Counted from the stretch's first letter, positions 8,152-18,080 are shown. The stretch: DNA of 64,000 nt from Desulfocapsa sp. (GCA_022712975.1 JAFLJO010000079.1:1-64000), one strand, 5' to 3'. The notes: generated from the sequence alone by a model not told the origin. Translations and numbers: made by a program.

Positions 8152-9345
8152 ATGGATGTAAATAAAATAGTACTGGCCTACTCGGGAGGTCTCGATACCT
8201 CGGTTATTCTGAAATGGCTGGCGGAAGAGTATGGATGTCCTGTTGTTGCCTATGCGGCCGATGTCGGGCAGACTGAAGACTGGGATGCTATACGGGAAAA
8301 AGGTATGGCAACCGGTGCTGATAAGGTGATTATTTCCGATCTTCGTCAGGAGTTTGTTGAAGACTATATTTTTCCTGCCTTTCGCTGCAATGCTATTTAT
8401 GAAGGTTCATATCTTCTTGGAACAGCTCTTGCTCGTCCAATCATTGGCAAAGAGCAAGTGCGTATTGCCCATGCAGAAGGCGCCGATGCAGTGAGTCATG
8501 GCGCCACTGGAAAAGGGAATGATCAGGTTCGTTTTGAGTTGTCTTATTTAGGTATTGATCCACAATTAAAAATCATTGCTCCCTGGCGTATCTGGGATCT
8601 TAATTCCCGGGCAAAACTTGAGCTGTTTGCTAAAAAACATAGTATTCCTGTACCCACCACCAAAAAGAATCCCTACAGTTCTGACGAGAATATTCTCCAT
8701 ATCAGTTTTGAAGGCGGGCTTCTGGAAGATCCATGGAATGAGCCGGATGAAGATATGTATAGACTTTCTGTGTCGCCTGAAAATGCGCCGGATAAGGCCA
8801 CCTATCTTGAGATCGATTTTGAGAAGGGTGATCCTGTTGCCATTAATGGTGAACGTATGGCTCCCCTGCCCCTGTTTGAAGCATTAAATAAAGTAGCAGG
8901 TGCCAACGCTATTGGTCGTCTTGATCTTTTAGAGAACCGTTTTGTGGGTATGAAATCCCGGGGGGTGTATGAAACTCCGGGTGGAACACTGCTTCGTAAC
9001 GCACACCGGGATCTTGAAACCATGTGTATGGATCGTGAAGTTATGCGTATCCGGGATTCATTGGTTCCACGGTATGCAGAGCTTGTCTATAATGGCTTCT
9101 GGTTTTCTCCAGAGCGGGAACTGCTCCAGGTAACCATGGATGAGAGTCAGAAAACAGTAAATGGAACAGTCCGCATGAAGCTTTACAAAGGTAATTGTGT
9201 AGCTGTCGGCAAAAAATCAGACCAGCCACTCTATCAGCAAAGCTTTGCCACATTTGAAGAAGACGATGTGTATAATCAGGCAGATGCCGGTGGTTTTATT
9301 CGATTAAATGGTTTGCGTTTGCAAATTGCAGCTATGCAAAATTAA
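8152..9345 (+). CDS. argG: Argininosuccinate synthase
   Basis: 397 residues. It condenses citrulline and aspartate with ATP to argininosuccinate. The N-terminal ATP pyrophosphatase loop '[10 protein letters not shown]' is clear, followed by '[16 protein letters not shown]' in the form '[16 protein letters not shown]' and a C-terminal multimerisation tail. It has AAAGGA before the ATG, sits 3 bases after argF and 9 bases before argH. It belongs to the standard 400-residue type-I form. Confidence 0.97.
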   Translation: MDVNKIVLAYSGGLDTSVILKWLAEEYGCPVVAYAADVGQTEDWDAIREKGMATGADKVIISDLRQEFVEDYIFPAFRCNAIYEGSYLLGTALARPIIGKEQVRIAHAEGADAVSHGATGKGNDQVRFELSYLGIDPQLKIIAPWRIWDLNSRAKLELFAKKHSIPVPTTKKNPYSSDENILHISFEGGLLEDPWNEPDEDMYRLSVSPENAPDKATYLEIDFEKGDPVAINGERMAPLPLFEALNKVAGANAIGRLDLLENRFVGMKSRGVYETPGGTLLRNAHRDLETMCMDREVMRIRDSLVPRYAELVYNGFWFSPERELLQVTMDESQKTVNGTVRMKLYKGNCVAVGKKSDQPLYQQSFATFEEDDVYNQADAGGFIRLNGLRLQIAAMQN

Positions 9346-9354
9346 AAATAAAAA

Positions 9355-10752
9355 ATGAAAAATAGTACATCACAAAAACTCTGGGGCGGTCGTTTTGAAC
9401 AGGCAACAGCCGCCTCTGTAGAAGCTTTTACCGAATCCATCAGTTACGATAAACGTTTGTATCGTTATGATATTGAGGGAAGTAAGGCGCACGCTGCAAT
9501 GCTTGCGGCCAATAAGCTGCTTTCACAAGATGAGTTGGCAAGCATCATCGATGGTTTATCTGCCATTGAGACAAGCATCGAAGAGGGAAGTTTTTCCTTT
9601 AAGAGTGAACTTGAAGATATTCATATGAATATTGAAAAGGCGCTCATTGATGCCATCGGGCCTGCCGGTGCAAAATTACACAGTGCTCGCAGCCGAAATG
9701 ATCAGATTGCACTGGATCTGCGTCTCTATCTTCGTGATCAATGTGATAGATTTATGGCATTGCTTGATGATGCCCGCCGTGCTTTTGTTGTGTTAGCCAG
9801 AAAATACATGGGGAAGGTGATGCCTGGTTACACCCATCTTCAACGGGCGCAACCGGTTCTTATTGCTCATCATATGATGGCCTATTATGAGATGTTCGGG
9901 CGTGATAAGGAACGTATTGCAGATTGCAGAAAACGAATCAATATTCTCCCGCTTGGTACTGCTGCCATGGCAGGAACAGGGCTGCCCATTGACAGGGAAA
10001 TGGTTGCTGAGCTTCTTCACTTTGATGCTGTAACCGCAAACTCCATGGATACCTCAGGGGATCGTGATTTTGCCATAGAGTTTGTCTCATGCTGTACTAT
10101 GATTCAGCTCCACCTCTCCCGCCTTTCAGAAGAGCTTGTGATCTGGTCAAGTCAGGAGTTTTCCTTTGTGCAGATTGCAGATAAGTTCTGTACCGGCTCA
10201 TCCATTATGCCGCAAAAAAAGAATCCGGATATTCCGGAATTGATCCGTGGTAAATCCGGTAGAGTTGTGGGCAGTCTTATGTCCCTTATTACTTTGATGA
10301 AGGGCTTGCCGCTGACATATAATCGTGATCTTCAGGAAGATAAAGAACCTGTTTTTGATGCAGTGGATACAGTCTCCGCTTCTCTTGCCATCATGGCTGA
10401 AATGCTCGGTAATATAGAATTTAATACAGAACGAATGGAAGATGCGACCAAAACCGGTTTTATAACAGCTACAGATCTTGCCGACTATCTCGTACTTCGC
10501 GACGTACCCTTTCGTGATGCCCATGGCATCGTTGGCAGAGCGGTTGCAAGCTGTATAGAAAAAGGGTGTGAATTAACAGATTTAAGCCTTGAAGAAATGC
10601 GGGAATTTTCCCCGATTATCGACAAGAGTGTTTTTGCAGTATTGAGTGTTGAGGGGTCTGTTAATTCCAGAAAATCGATCGGTGGAACCGCAAGTGTACG
10701 GGTTGAAGATGCGGTGCGGACTGCTGAAAACATTATGGGAATCAGAGAGTAA
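9355..10752 (+). CDS. argH: Argininosuccinate lyase
   Basis: 465 residues. It splits argininosuccinate into arginine and fumarate, the last step of the pathway. Family signature 'GSSIMPQKKNPD' and the 'SARSRNDQ' and 'YTHLQRAQP' motifs of the fumarase/aspartase superfamily are all visible, as is 'KLWGGRF' at the N-terminus. It ends the arg operon. The lipoprotein gene begins 3 bases later, so it is probably co-transcribed. Confidence 0.97.
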   Translation: MKNSTSQKLWGGRFEQATAASVEAFTESISYDKRLYRYDIEGSKAHAAMLAANKLLSQDELASIIDGLSAIETSIEEGSFSFKSELEDIHMNIEKALIDAIGPAGAKLHSARSRNDQIALDLRLYLRDQCDRFMALLDDARRAFVVLARKYMGKVMPGYTHLQRAQPVLIAHHMMAYYEMFGRDKERIADCRKRINILPLGTAAMAGTGLPIDREMVAELLHFDAVTANSMDTSGDRDFAIEFVSCCTMIQLHLSRLSEELVIWSSQEFSFVQIADKFCTGSSIMPQKKNPDIPELIRGKSGRVVGSLMSLITLMKGLPLTYNRDLQEDKEPVFDAVDTVSASLAIMAEMLGNIEFNTERMEDATKTGFITATDLADYLVLRDVPFRDAHGIVGRAVASCIEKGCELTDLSLEEMREFSPIIDKSVFAVLSVEGSVNSRKSIGGTASVRVEDAVRTAENIMGIRE

Positions 10753-10755
10753 AAA

Positions 10756-11808
10756 GTGGTTACAAAAACGCATGTGGCAGGAGCAATACTCCTAACCGGA
10801 ACACTATTTCTGGCAGGAGCTTGTGGCTATAAAACAGATCCTGTTCCTCCTGATTCCATCGTACCTCAAGCAATTGAGGATTTGCGTTATTCTGTGAGTG
10901 AAAAAGGTGTCACCCTAACCTGGACTTTTCCCAGGGAAACCATCAAGGGTACGGACCTTACCGATATAGCAACATTTGACCTGTATCGTGCAGTGGTGCC
11001 GTTGCAGGATTATTGTCCAACATGTCCCATTCCTTTTAGTGAAGCAATTCAGATCGCAGGCGGAAGCGTTGATCCGGAAGAAAATCGCCAGGCTATTTAC
11101 AAGACGGCTCTGCTTCGTTCCGGTCATAAATATTTCTTTAAGGTGAGTGCAAGAACCAGCTGGTGGGCAGCAGGTCCCGATTCAAATATTATCTCCTTTG
11201 TCTGGCATATCCCGGCTAAAGGACCGCAGGACATAACTGCAAAGGCAGCAGATTCCAGTGCCATGATAAGCTGGCAACCGGTTACAAAGTTGATGGATGG
11301 TCAGGATGTGGCGTATCCAATGCTGTACCAGGTGCAGCGAAGCAAGGACAATACAAGTTTCAATACTATTGGTTCGTCACAGGCTACAACGAAGTTTAAG
11401 GATAGTGGTCTGAGGAATGGAGTCACTTATTATTACAAGGTTCAATCCATTCTTGTAGTTGATGGAAATCCTGTGCATGGAGGGTTTTCCGAATCTATAA
11501 GTATCATTGCCGTTGATCAGACACCGCCTGCGCCGCCATCAGGAGTCACCGTGGTACAAACTGCTGTCGGTATCAAGATCTTCTGGAATAAATCCCAGGA
11601 AGCGGATGTGCAAGGATACAGAGTGTATAGGCGCAGTGTAGCTGAAAAGACCTCAAAACAGATTGGTGATGTGAGTGGCATACACACCATCTTTGCAGAT
11701 AGTAATGTTTCGGCAGACGTACGTTACTACTATTCTGTTACTGCCTACGATCAGGCGGAAGTACCCAATGAGAGTAAACAGTCTCAAGAGGCCGGAGTCA
11801 GACATTAA
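10756..11808 (+). CDS. Putative lipoprotein with fibronectin type III repeats
   Basis: 350 residues from a GTG start 3 bases after argH. A signal peptide ends in a lipobox ('LFLAGAC'), so it is likely an outer-membrane or inner-membrane lipoprotein. The rest reads as three FN3-like beta-sandwiches: 'DLRYSVSEKGVTLTWTFP', 'AAD SSAMISWQPV' and 'VGIKIFWNKSQEADVQGYRVYRR', each with the W and the late Tyr typical of FN3. A four-cysteine cluster (about residues 75-85, 'YCPTCP') lies in the first repeat. The function is unknown. It sits between arginine and lysine genes, probably by operon accretion rather than by function. Confidence 0.8.
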   Translation: MVTKTHVAGAILLTGTLFLAGACGYKTDPVPPDSIVPQAIEDLRYSVSEKGVTLTWTFPRETIKGTDLTDIATFDLYRAVVPLQDYCPTCPIPFSEAIQIAGGSVDPEENRQAIYKTALLRSGHKYFFKVSARTSWWAAGPDSNIISFVWHIPAKGPQDITAKAADSSAMISWQPVTKLMDGQDVAYPMLYQVQRSKDNTSFNTIGSSQATTKFKDSGLRNGVTYYYKVQSILVVDGNPVHGGFSESISIIAVDQTPPAPPSGVTVVQTAVGIKIFWNKSQEADVQGYRVYRRSVAEKTSKQIGDVSGIHTIFADSNVSADVRYYYSVTAYDQAEVPNESKQSQEAGVRH

Positions 11809-11870
11809 TTAATTATAACTGCTCAAGAGCATTCCTGAATAGTTACAAAGCAAAGAGAAGATACTATACG

Positions 11871-13142
11871 ATGAATCATTTTCAATATAAAAACGGTGAA
11901 CTTTTTTGCGAGGATATTGCCGTAAGCGCTATTGCAAAAGCAGTTGGCACTCCTTTCTATTTGTACTCTAAAGCGACTTTGACCCGTCATTTTAAAGCCT
12001 TTGATTCAGCTTTTGAAGATGTAGATCATCTTACCTGCTTTGCGGTGAAGAGTTGTTCAAATATTGCTGTTTTGTCCCTTTTTAGAAACCTTGGCGGGGG
12101 CGCTGATATCGTCTCCGCCGGGGAGTTATTTCGGGCAATTCGGGCAGGGATTGATCCAAAACGAATTATCTACTCAGGTGTGGGAAAGAGCGTAGAAGAA
12201 TTGCGTTATGGTTTGCAGTCAGGGATTCTGCTTTTTAATGTGGAGTCAGAACAGGAGCTACACCGTTTAAACAGTGTTGCCGGTGATATGGGTATAAAAG
12301 CACCTGTTGCTTTCAGGGTAAATCCCGATGTAGACCCTAAAACCCATCCGTACATTTCAACGGGTCTTTCCAAGAACAAATTTGGTATTCCAATCAATGA
12401 GAGCCTTGATCTTTACATACAAGCCGCTGAAATGGCAAATATTGAAGTAAAAGGTGTGAGTTGCCATATCGGTTCACAGCTAACCCTGATTTCACCTTTT
12501 GTTGAGACGCTCAGAAAGATTAAGGCTTTCGTTGGGCGTTTGGCGGAAAAAGGAATCTCCATTCAATATATCGATCTTGGTGGCGGGGTGGGCATTGTCT
12601 ATGATGATGAAGAACCTCCCCATCCTGAAGAGTATGCAAAAGCCATCAAGGAAGAAATGAGTGGCCTTGAGGCAACACTGATTTTGGAGCCGGGTCGTGT
12701 TATTGTTGGGAATGCGGGTATCATGGTTACTGAAGTGCAGTACACCAAGACCAACCGTGGCGGTGACAAAGAGAAACACTTTATAGTTGTTGATGCCGGT
12801 ATGAATGATCTTAGCCGTCCTAGTTATTATGGTGCGTATCATGCAATTCAGCCGATAAAAGAAGACAAGGATGTTTTTCAGGTTGTGGATATTGTCGGTC
12901 CGGTTTGTGAAACAGGCGATTTCCTGGCAAAAGACATGGAATTTCCACGAGTTGAACAGGGAGACTTAGTGGCTGTACTCAGTGCCGGTGCCTATGGGTT
13001 TACCATGGCCTCCAACTATAATTCCAGGCCGCGTGTTGCAGAAGTTATGGTTGCTGGTGACCAGTTTGAGATTATCCGTCAGCGTGAAAGCATAGAACAA
13101 TTGATTCAAGGTGAAAGTATCCCTGAATTTGTGGAGAAATAA
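11871..13142 (+). CDS. lysA: Diaminopimelate decarboxylase
   Basis: 423 residues. It decarboxylates meso-diaminopimelate to lysine with PLP. Alanine-racemase-type barrel first, with the PLP lysine in 'CFAVKSCSN', then 'CHIGSQ', 'EPGRVIVGNAG' (PLP phosphate) and the C-terminal 'GPVCETGDFLA' that carries the active-site Cys from the partner subunit. It is the first gene of the lysA-dapF-dapA-dapB cluster; dapF begins 1 base after its stop codon. Confidence 0.97.
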   Translation: MNHFQYKNGELFCEDIAVSAIAKAVGTPFYLYSKATLTRHFKAFDSAFEDVDHLTCFAVKSCSNIAVLSLFRNLGGGADIVSAGELFRAIRAGIDPKRIIYSGVGKSVEELRYGLQSGILLFNVESEQELHRLNSVAGDMGIKAPVAFRVNPDVDPKTHPYISTGLSKNKFGIPINESLDLYIQAAEMANIEVKGVSCHIGSQLTLISPFVETLRKIKAFVGRLAEKGISIQYIDLGGGVGIVYDDEEPPHPEEYAKAIKEEMSGLEATLILEPGRVIVGNAGIMVTEVQYTKTNRGGDKEKHFIVVDAGMNDLSRPSYYGAYHAIQPIKEDKDVFQVVDIVGPVCETGDFLAKDMEFPRVEQGDLVAVLSAGAYGFTMASNYNSRPRVAEVMVAGDQFEIIRQRESIEQLIQGESIPEFVEK

Positions 13143-13143
13143 G

Positions 13144-13983
13144 ATGAGTATTGAATTTCCTGTACCATTTGCCAAAATGAGTGGTACAGGTAATGATTTT
13201 ATTGTTATTGATCATCGTAGTCCTTTAGTGCCTCCCGATGAACAGCCCGATTTTGTAAGCAAAGTATGTCGTCGTATGTTTTCTGCCGGTGCCGATGGAG
13301 TGATCTTTATTGAAGCCTCGGAAAAGGCGGATTTCAGCTGGCAATTTTACAATGCTGATGGCTCAGTTGCCGAGATGTGCGGCAATGGCGCAAGATGTGC
13401 TGCCCGTTTTGCGCATACCCAAGGAATTGCCGGGAAGAACATGTCTTTTGAAACTCTGGCGGGAATCATTGAAGCCGAAGTACTTGATGATGAAGAAGTA
13501 AGCCTGCTTATGACGCAACCATTTGATTATCGCACGGAACTTACAGTCGATCTTGACGGCAAAACACACGAGTTATCTTTTATGAATTCAGGTGTTCCTC
13601 ATGCGGTACTTTTTATGGATGAAGGGGCAGCGATACCTGTGAAAAAATGGGGTAATGAGATACGGTTCCACGAGATGTTTCAGCCGGCAGGAACCAATGT
13701 GAACTTTGTTCAGTATCTAGATGATGGCGGTATACGGGTTCGTACCTATGAACGTGGCGTAGAAGATGAAACCAGAGCTTGCGGGACAGGTGCTGTGGCA
13801 GGTGCAATTTTTGCAGCTGCCGGCACTAAGGTTGAATCACCGGTAACAGTAACCACCTCCGGTGGAGAAAAACTGATCATTGTGTTTGATCTACTGGAAA
13901 ATGGAACTGCAAAAAACGTGTATCTGCAGGGTCCTGCACGAATTATTTATATAGGTCAGTTAACGGCCGAAGCATTGAAATAA
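13144..13983 (+). CDS. dapF: Diaminopimelate epimerase
   Basis: 279 residues from the ATG at 13144; the track start at 13111 lies inside lysA and adds 11 unrelated residues. It interconverts LL- and meso-diaminopimelate with a cysteine pair, both seen: 'EMCGNGARC' and 'RACGTGA'. The N-terminal 'KMSGTGNDFIVID' is standard. GGAG lies inside the end of lysA, 9 bases before the start, so the two genes are probably translationally coupled. Confidence 0.97.
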   Translation: MSIEFPVPFAKMSGTGNDFIVIDHRSPLVPPDEQPDFVSKVCRRMFSAGADGVIFIEASEKADFSWQFYNADGSVAEMCGNGARCAARFAHTQGIAGKNMSFETLAGIIEAEVLDDEEVSLLMTQPFDYRTELTVDLDGKTHELSFMNSGVPHAVLFMDEGAAIPVKKWGNEIRFHEMFQPAGTNVNFVQYLDDGGIRVRTYERGVEDETRACGTGAVAGAIFAAAGTKVESPVTVTTSGGEKLIIVFDLLENGTAKNVYLQGPARIIYIGQLTAEALK

Positions 13984-14044
13984 AAAGGCTGAAGGCGGGA
14001 TTAAATACATTTTCCTCCTTCAGTCTATTCAGATAGGAGGAATC

Positions 14045-14926
14045 ATGAAAAAGTATCATGGCGCCATAGTTGCAATTGTAACCCCCTTTATCAACAATGA
14101 GATTGATGAACAGGGATTGGTCGATCTGATTAATTTTCAGATTGAGAATGGAACCCACGGAATTGTTCCCTGTGGAACCACTGGAGAATCAGCTACTGTC
14201 AGTTTTGCAGACCATAAACGGATTATAGAGCTTACTGTTAAAACAGTTGCTGGTCGTGTTCCCGTTATCGCTGGAACCGGGGCTAATTCCACAGCCGAAT
14301 CCATTGATCTTGCAAAAAGTGCAAAGGCAAGTGGAGCTGATGCAACACTTTCTGTCGTTCCCTATTACAACAAACCCTGCCAGGAGGGATTGTATCTGCA
14401 TTTTAAGGCCATTACAGAAGCTGTGGAGATCCCGGTTATTCTCTACAATGTTCCCAGCAGAACGGTTACGAACCTGCTTCCGGAAACCGTTGCCCGTCTC
14501 GCAAAATTTGCGAATATCATTGGTATAAAAGAAGCCTCTGCCTCCCTGCAGCAGATCACAGAAGTGATTCGTCAGTGTCCGAGTGATTTTATCGTGCTGT
14601 CTGGTGATGATTTTACCTGCATGCCCACAGTATTTATCGGTGGAAAAGGGGTCATTTCTGTTACATCCAATGTCCATCCGCGCGGAATGGCAGATCTTAT
14701 GGAGGCAGCCCTTGCAGGAGATATTAAAAAGGCCAACGAAATTCACTACAGTCTCTATCCTTTGATGACATCGATGTTTGCAGCTCCCAACCCTGTACCT
14801 GCCAAAAAAGGTGTGGAATTAATGGGTAAAATTAAGAGTGGCCTGCCGCGTCTGCCATTAACTGAAATTGATGATAAGGCTCTTGATATACTCACCGGAG
14901 CTATGAAAAACGCAGGGCTTTTATAA
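14045..14926 (+). CDS. dapA: 4-hydroxy-tetrahydrodipicolinate synthase
   Basis: 293 residues. It condenses pyruvate with aspartate semialdehyde. The TIM-barrel shows 'PCGTTGESAT' (substrate loop), 'LYNVPSRT' (catalytic Tyr) and 'IIGIKEAS' (Schiff-base Lys). A perfect AGGAGG lies 5 bases upstream of the ATG, which suggests high expression. Between dapF and dapA a weak CTGAAGG/CCTTCAG stem is present but no T-run follows. Confidence 0.97.
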   Translation: MKKYHGAIVAIVTPFINNEIDEQGLVDLINFQIENGTHGIVPCGTTGESATVSFADHKRIIELTVKTVAGRVPVIAGTGANSTAESIDLAKSAKASGADATLSVVPYYNKPCQEGLYLHFKAITEAVEIPVILYNVPSRTVTNLLPETVARLAKFANIIGIKEASASLQQITEVIRQCPSDFIVLSGDDFTCMPTVFIGGKGVISVTSNVHPRGMADLMEAALAGDIKKANEIHYSLYPLMTSMFAAPNPVPAKKGVELMGKIKSGLPRLPLTEIDDKALDILTGAMKNAGLL

Positions 14927-14932
14927 ATCCTA

Positions 14933-14956
14933 GACAAACATGATGTTCTGTTTGTT
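14933..14956 (+). other. Short hairpin between dapA and dapB
   Basis: ACAAACA and TGTTTGT form a 7-bp stem with an 8-base loop just after dapA. It is not followed by a run of T, so termination is doubtful. The 93-base gap also carries an A-rich stretch (repeated ACAAAAA-like units) before the dapB start. Confidence 0.25.
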
Positions 14957-15019
14957 GGATGATACGACCTGAAAGCTCAAAACAAAAACACAAAAATACA
15001 AAAAACTAAAAACTTTATT

Positions 15020-15829
15020 ATGATTAATGTAATTGTTGCAGGTGCTGCCGGAAGAATGGGGCAGCGCATTGGATATATGGTATCTCAGCATCCCGAACTA
15101 AACTACGCTGCAGCCTTTGAGGCAGCAAGTAGTCAGGCAATAGGACGTGACCCAGGTGAAATGGGTGGTTGGGGAAGTGCAGGGGTAACGATTGAAGAAG
15201 GACTCGAAGCTGTAATTGATAAAGGTGATGTTGTTATTGATTTTACCTTTCATGCAGCAACCATGGGTTTTGCCAAAATTGCAGCTAGCCATAAAACAGC
15301 CATGGTCATTGGTACCACCGGACTTTCTGCTGAGAATCTTAATGAATTAAAAACTCTCAGTGCTGATTTCCCCTGTGTGCAGGCTCCGAATATGGCAGTT
15401 GGTGTCAATGTTCTTTTTAAGCTGGCGGCAAAAACTGCATCCATACTTGGTGATGACTATAATATCGAAATTGTAGAGCTTCATCATAACAAGAAAAAAG
15501 ATGCTCCGTCAGGTACCGCCCTGAAGCTTGCAGAAATGGCAGCGTCCGGCGTGAACAGGAACCTTGCTGAAGTTGGCGTCTACGAGCGCAACGGAATAAT
15601 TGGTGAACGCACCATGGAAGAGATTGGTGTACAAACCGTTCGTGGTGGTGATATCGTGGGCGAGCACACCATATATTTCTGTGGACCGGGTGAGCGTATC
15701 GAGATCACCCATCGTGCTCATAGTCGTGACAACTTTGCCCAAGGGGCAGCCAAGGCTGCAGCATGGGTGGCAGGAAAAGAGCCGGGACTTTACACAATGT
15801 TTGATGTTCTGGGGCTTCAGGATCTGTAG
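15020..15829 (+). CDS. dapB: 4-hydroxy-tetrahydrodipicolinate reductase
   Basis: 269 residues. It reduces the DapA product with NAD(P)H. The dinucleotide-binding motif 'VIVAGAAGRMGQRIG' opens the protein, 'VIGTTGLS' and 'APNMAVGVN' follow, and the catalytic 'ELHHNKKKDAPSGTA' is intact. folK begins 3 bases after its stop. dapL or dapD/dapE, which would complete the route from tetrahydrodipicolinate to diaminopimelate, are not in this window. Confidence 0.97.
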   Translation: MINVIVAGAAGRMGQRIGYMVSQHPELNYAAAFEAASSQAIGRDPGEMGGWGSAGVTIEEGLEAVIDKGDVVIDFTFHAATMGFAKIAASHKTAMVIGTTGLSAENLNELKTLSADFPCVQAPNMAVGVNVLFKLAAKTASILGDDYNIEIVELHHNKKKDAPSGTALKLAEMAASGVNRNLAEVGVYERNGIIGERTMEEIGVQTVRGGDIVGEHTIYFCGPGERIEITHRAHSRDNFAQGAAKAAAWVAGKEPGLYTMFDVLGLQDL

Positions 15830-15832
15830 CGA

Positions 15833-16366
15833 TTGAGCAGGCAAAGCAGGGCATGGGTGGCGCTTGGCTCAAACCTTGGCGATAGCCACCACATCTTGCA
15901 GCAGGCCTGGCATGATCTGGGAGAGGATAAAGAGGTAAAGCTTATTATCCTTTCCCGTCCTTATGTCACAAAGCCCGTGGGAATGGAGAGTGAAAATCTT
16001 TTCCTGAATGCTGTGGGTATTCTTGAAACAGACCATCCCCCAGAGCAGTTGCTTGCTCTATTACAACAAGTGGAGAAAGGTTTTGGACGAGTTCGTAAGA
16101 CAGGACAAAACGGCTACTGCGATCGCCTGCTGGACTTGGATATTCTCTACTATGATGATTGTGTCTTAAGCACCGAAGATCTGCTGCTCCCCCATCCTCA
16201 TATAGCAGAAAGACTTTTTGTTCTGGCGCCACTTGTTGAAATAGATCCGCTCCATTGTGACCCATGTAGCGAACAGACTGCAGCAGCTATGCATCAGAAA
16301 CTTCTACAGCAAATGAAAGATGGAAAGAAAGCTTTTCAAGAGATCAAAGCTGAGACCTGGGATTGA
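15833..16366 (+). CDS. folK: 2-amino-4-hydroxy-6-hydroxymethyldihydropteridine pyrophosphokinase
   Basis: 177 residues from a TTG start 3 bases after dapB. It transfers pyrophosphate from ATP to the folate precursor. Seen: 'ALGSNLGD' at the N-terminus, 'SRPYVTKPVG', 'GFGRVRKTGQNGYCDRLLDLDIL' (R-x-LDLDIL Mg/ATP site) and 'LLLPHPHIAERLFVLAPLVEI'. The start is weak; no ATG or GTG lies closer to the conserved 'ALGSN' motif. It probably reads through from the dap operon. Confidence 0.93.
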   Translation: MSRQSRAWVALGSNLGDSHHILQQAWHDLGEDKEVKLIILSRPYVTKPVGMESENLFLNAVGILETDHPPEQLLALLQQVEKGFGRVRKTGQNGYCDRLLDLDILYYDDCVLSTEDLLLPHPHIAERLFVLAPLVEIDPLHCDPCSEQTAAAMHQKLLQQMKDGKKAFQEIKAETWD

Positions 16367-16410
16367 ATAGTTCCTCGACTTTAACCCAAAATTGATAGTA
16401 TACTATTACT

Positions 16411-16698
16411 GTGCATCCAATAAAACTTATTATCATAGCTATTCTCCTGTACCTCGGTTACAGATTACTGACTAGTAACAGGAGAAAAAGACTGAATAAA
16501 AACACAAATAATTCCGCCAGCGATACAAAGGCTGACGGGGTAATTGAAGATGTGTTGGTCGAAGACCCGATCTGTCACAAACTGGTTCCTAAACAACAGG
16601 CCGTTCGCTTGAAATTAAAAGACACAGATACAATTGTTTATTTTTGCAGCGAAAAGTGCTGCAATCTATTTGTGACTCAAGAAGGAGAAAAGAAATGA
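16411..16698 (+). CDS. Small membrane-anchored protein with YHS-like cysteine domain
   Basis: 95 residues, GTG start. One transmembrane segment at residues 4-20 ('[16 protein letters not shown]') is followed by a basic linker and a C-terminal domain with '[15 protein letters not shown]' and '[12 protein letters not shown]'. The DPxC...YFCSxxC pattern resembles YHS/TRASH metal-binding domains, so it may bind a heavy metal or iron-sulfur species at the cytoplasmic face. The stop overlaps the transaldolase start (ATGA), which suggests coupled translation. A 12-bp palindrome (ATAGTATACTAT) lies just before the start codon. The function is inferred from cysteine spacing only. Confidence 0.6.
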   Translation: MHPIKLIIIAILLYLGYRLLTSNRRKRLNKNTNNSASDTKADGVIEDVLVEDPICHKLVPKQQAVRLKLKDTDTIVYFCSEKCCNLFVTQEGEKK

Positions 16699-17339
16699 AG
16701 TTTTTCATAGATACAGCTAATCTCGAACAAATTAAAAAAGGCGTGGAAATGGGTATGGTCGATGGCGTGACCACTAATCCTTCACTCATTGCCAAAGAAG
16801 ATAAGCCTTTTGAGCAAATCCTACAAGATATCGTGGGAGTTGTTGATGGCCCGATCAGTGCTGAGGTTGTAAGCCTTGAAGCGGAAGGTATGATTGCAGA
16901 GGCCAAGGTGCTTGCCGCCATGAGTGACAATATCGTGATCAAGATTCCTATGATCATGGAGGGTATCAAGGCTGTTAAACAGCTGACTGCAATAGGTATC
17001 AAAACCAATGTAACGCTGGTGTTTTCTGCCGCCCAGGCACTGCTTGCTGCAAAAGCCGGTGCTACTTATGTGAGTCCGTTTGTTGGGCGTCTTGATGATA
17101 TTGGGACAAATGGAATGGATATCGTCAGTGAAATCATGTCAATACTTCGAAATTATGGATTCCAAACTGAGGTCATTGTGGCAAGTATCAGACACCCTCA
17201 GCACGTCATGGAATCTGCCGCCATCGGTGCTGATATTGCGACAATTCCTTTAAAAGTAATTGAACAGCTGGCAAAACATCCACTCACCGATATTGGTGTT
17301 GAGCAGTTTCTTACTGATTGGAAAAAACGGAAAAAATAG
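16695..17339 (+). CDS. Transaldolase (TalC/fructose-6-phosphate aldolase-like)
   Basis: 214 residues from the ATG at 16695, which overlaps the previous stop; the track start at 16644 is inside the YHS gene. Short single-domain TalC/FSA class: '[16 protein letters not shown]', '[13 protein letters not shown]', 'IVIKIPM' with the Schiff-base lysine, and '[11 protein letters not shown]'. It transfers dihydroxyacetone units in the non-oxidative pentose phosphate pathway or cleaves fructose-6-phosphate. Sequence alone does not separate the two, but most genomic members are transaldolases. GGAG lies 8 bases before the start. Confidence 0.93.
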   Translation: MKFFIDTANLEQIKKGVEMGMVDGVTTNPSLIAKEDKPFEQILQDIVGVVDGPISAEVVSLEAEGMIAEAKVLAAMSDNIVIKIPMIMEGIKAVKQLTAIGIKTNVTLVFSAAQALLAAKAGATYVSPFVGRLDDIGTNGMDIVSEIMSILRNYGFQTEVIVASIRHPQHVMESAAIGADIATIPLKVIEQLAKHPLTDIGVEQFLTDWKKRKK

Positions 17340-17357
17340 ATAGTGGTGAACTAAAGT

Positions 17358-18080
17358 ATGGGAAAAATTGTTACATTTTTAACTGTAGTTGCAGCTTCAA
17401 TACTGGTTGTTGCATTGCAGTCAGAAGTTCAAGCCGAGCTGCATCTTTGTATAGATGCAACCGGTAAGAAAACCTATACTAACGTAATTACTTCCGGCAA
17501 CTGTCAGCCTTTACGGAGCCGAGCCGGGATCAACAAACGCCCGCCAGCCCAGAGTAGTCGTTTAAAGGGGAATTCTTCCTCCTATGATCATTATATCAAC
17601 CGCTCTGCCAGGCAATATAACGTAGACCCGTATCTCATAAAAGCAGTAATCAAAACAGAGTCGGACTTTGATCGTTATGCACTTTCCAGGGCTGGTGCCC
17701 AGGGGTTAATGCAGCTTATGCCTGGAACAGCAAGAGAGCTGAATGTTCGTGACCCCTTTAATCCTTACGAGAATATTGATGGTGGAACCCGTTATCTTCG
17801 GAATATGCTGAACACTTTTAATGGGAATCTTCCGCTGAGTCTTGCTGCTTATAATGCTGGACCAACTCTGGTAAAACGTTTGCAAAGGATTCCACGAATA
17901 CCCGAAACCGAGAGATATATAAAAAAGGTACTTCGTTATTATGAGGGGTACAGAGGAAGTCTCCCCACAATCTCAGATGCAGGGCAAACGCATTTAAATG
18001 TAACGGTACTTCAACAAGATGAATTATCACACAAAAAAAATAGCATTTTAGAATTATTGGGGATTGGCCCTAAACGGTAA
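17358..18080 (+). CDS. Lytic transglycosylase (SLT domain) with DUF4124-like N-terminus
   Basis: 240 residues. A signal peptide ends near 'SEVQAEL', followed by a short DUF4124-like segment ('LHLCIDATGKKTYTNV...GNCQPL'), then a Slt/MltC-type domain from about residue 75. The catalytic Glu is in 'IKTESDFD'; 'GAQGLMQLMPGTA' and 'LAAYNAGP' complete the family motifs. It would cut peptidoglycan glycan strands in the periplasm to 1,6-anhydro ends. It follows transaldolase by 18 bases and is closed by a hairpin terminator. Confidence 0.92.
   Translation: MGKIVTFLTVVAASILVVALQSEVQAELHLCIDATGKKTYTNVITSGNCQPLRSRAGINKRPPAQSSRLKGNSSSYDHYINRSARQYNVDPYLIKAVIKTESDFDRYALSRAGAQGLMQLMPGTARELNVRDPFNPYENIDGGTRYLRNMLNTFNGNLPLSLAAYNAGPTLVKRLQRIPRIPETERYIKKVLRYYEGYRGSLPTISDAGQTHLNVTVLQQDELSHKKNSILELLGIGPKR

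Noticed and set aside
13984-14044. Riboswitch or terminator between dapF and dapA
   Set aside because: Only a 7-bp CTGAAGG/CCTTCAG stem without T-run or a recognisable lysine riboswitch core.
14189-14746. Long antisense ORF (185 aa) within dapA
   Set aside because: Fully opposite a well-conserved gene, no family features, typical frame shadow.
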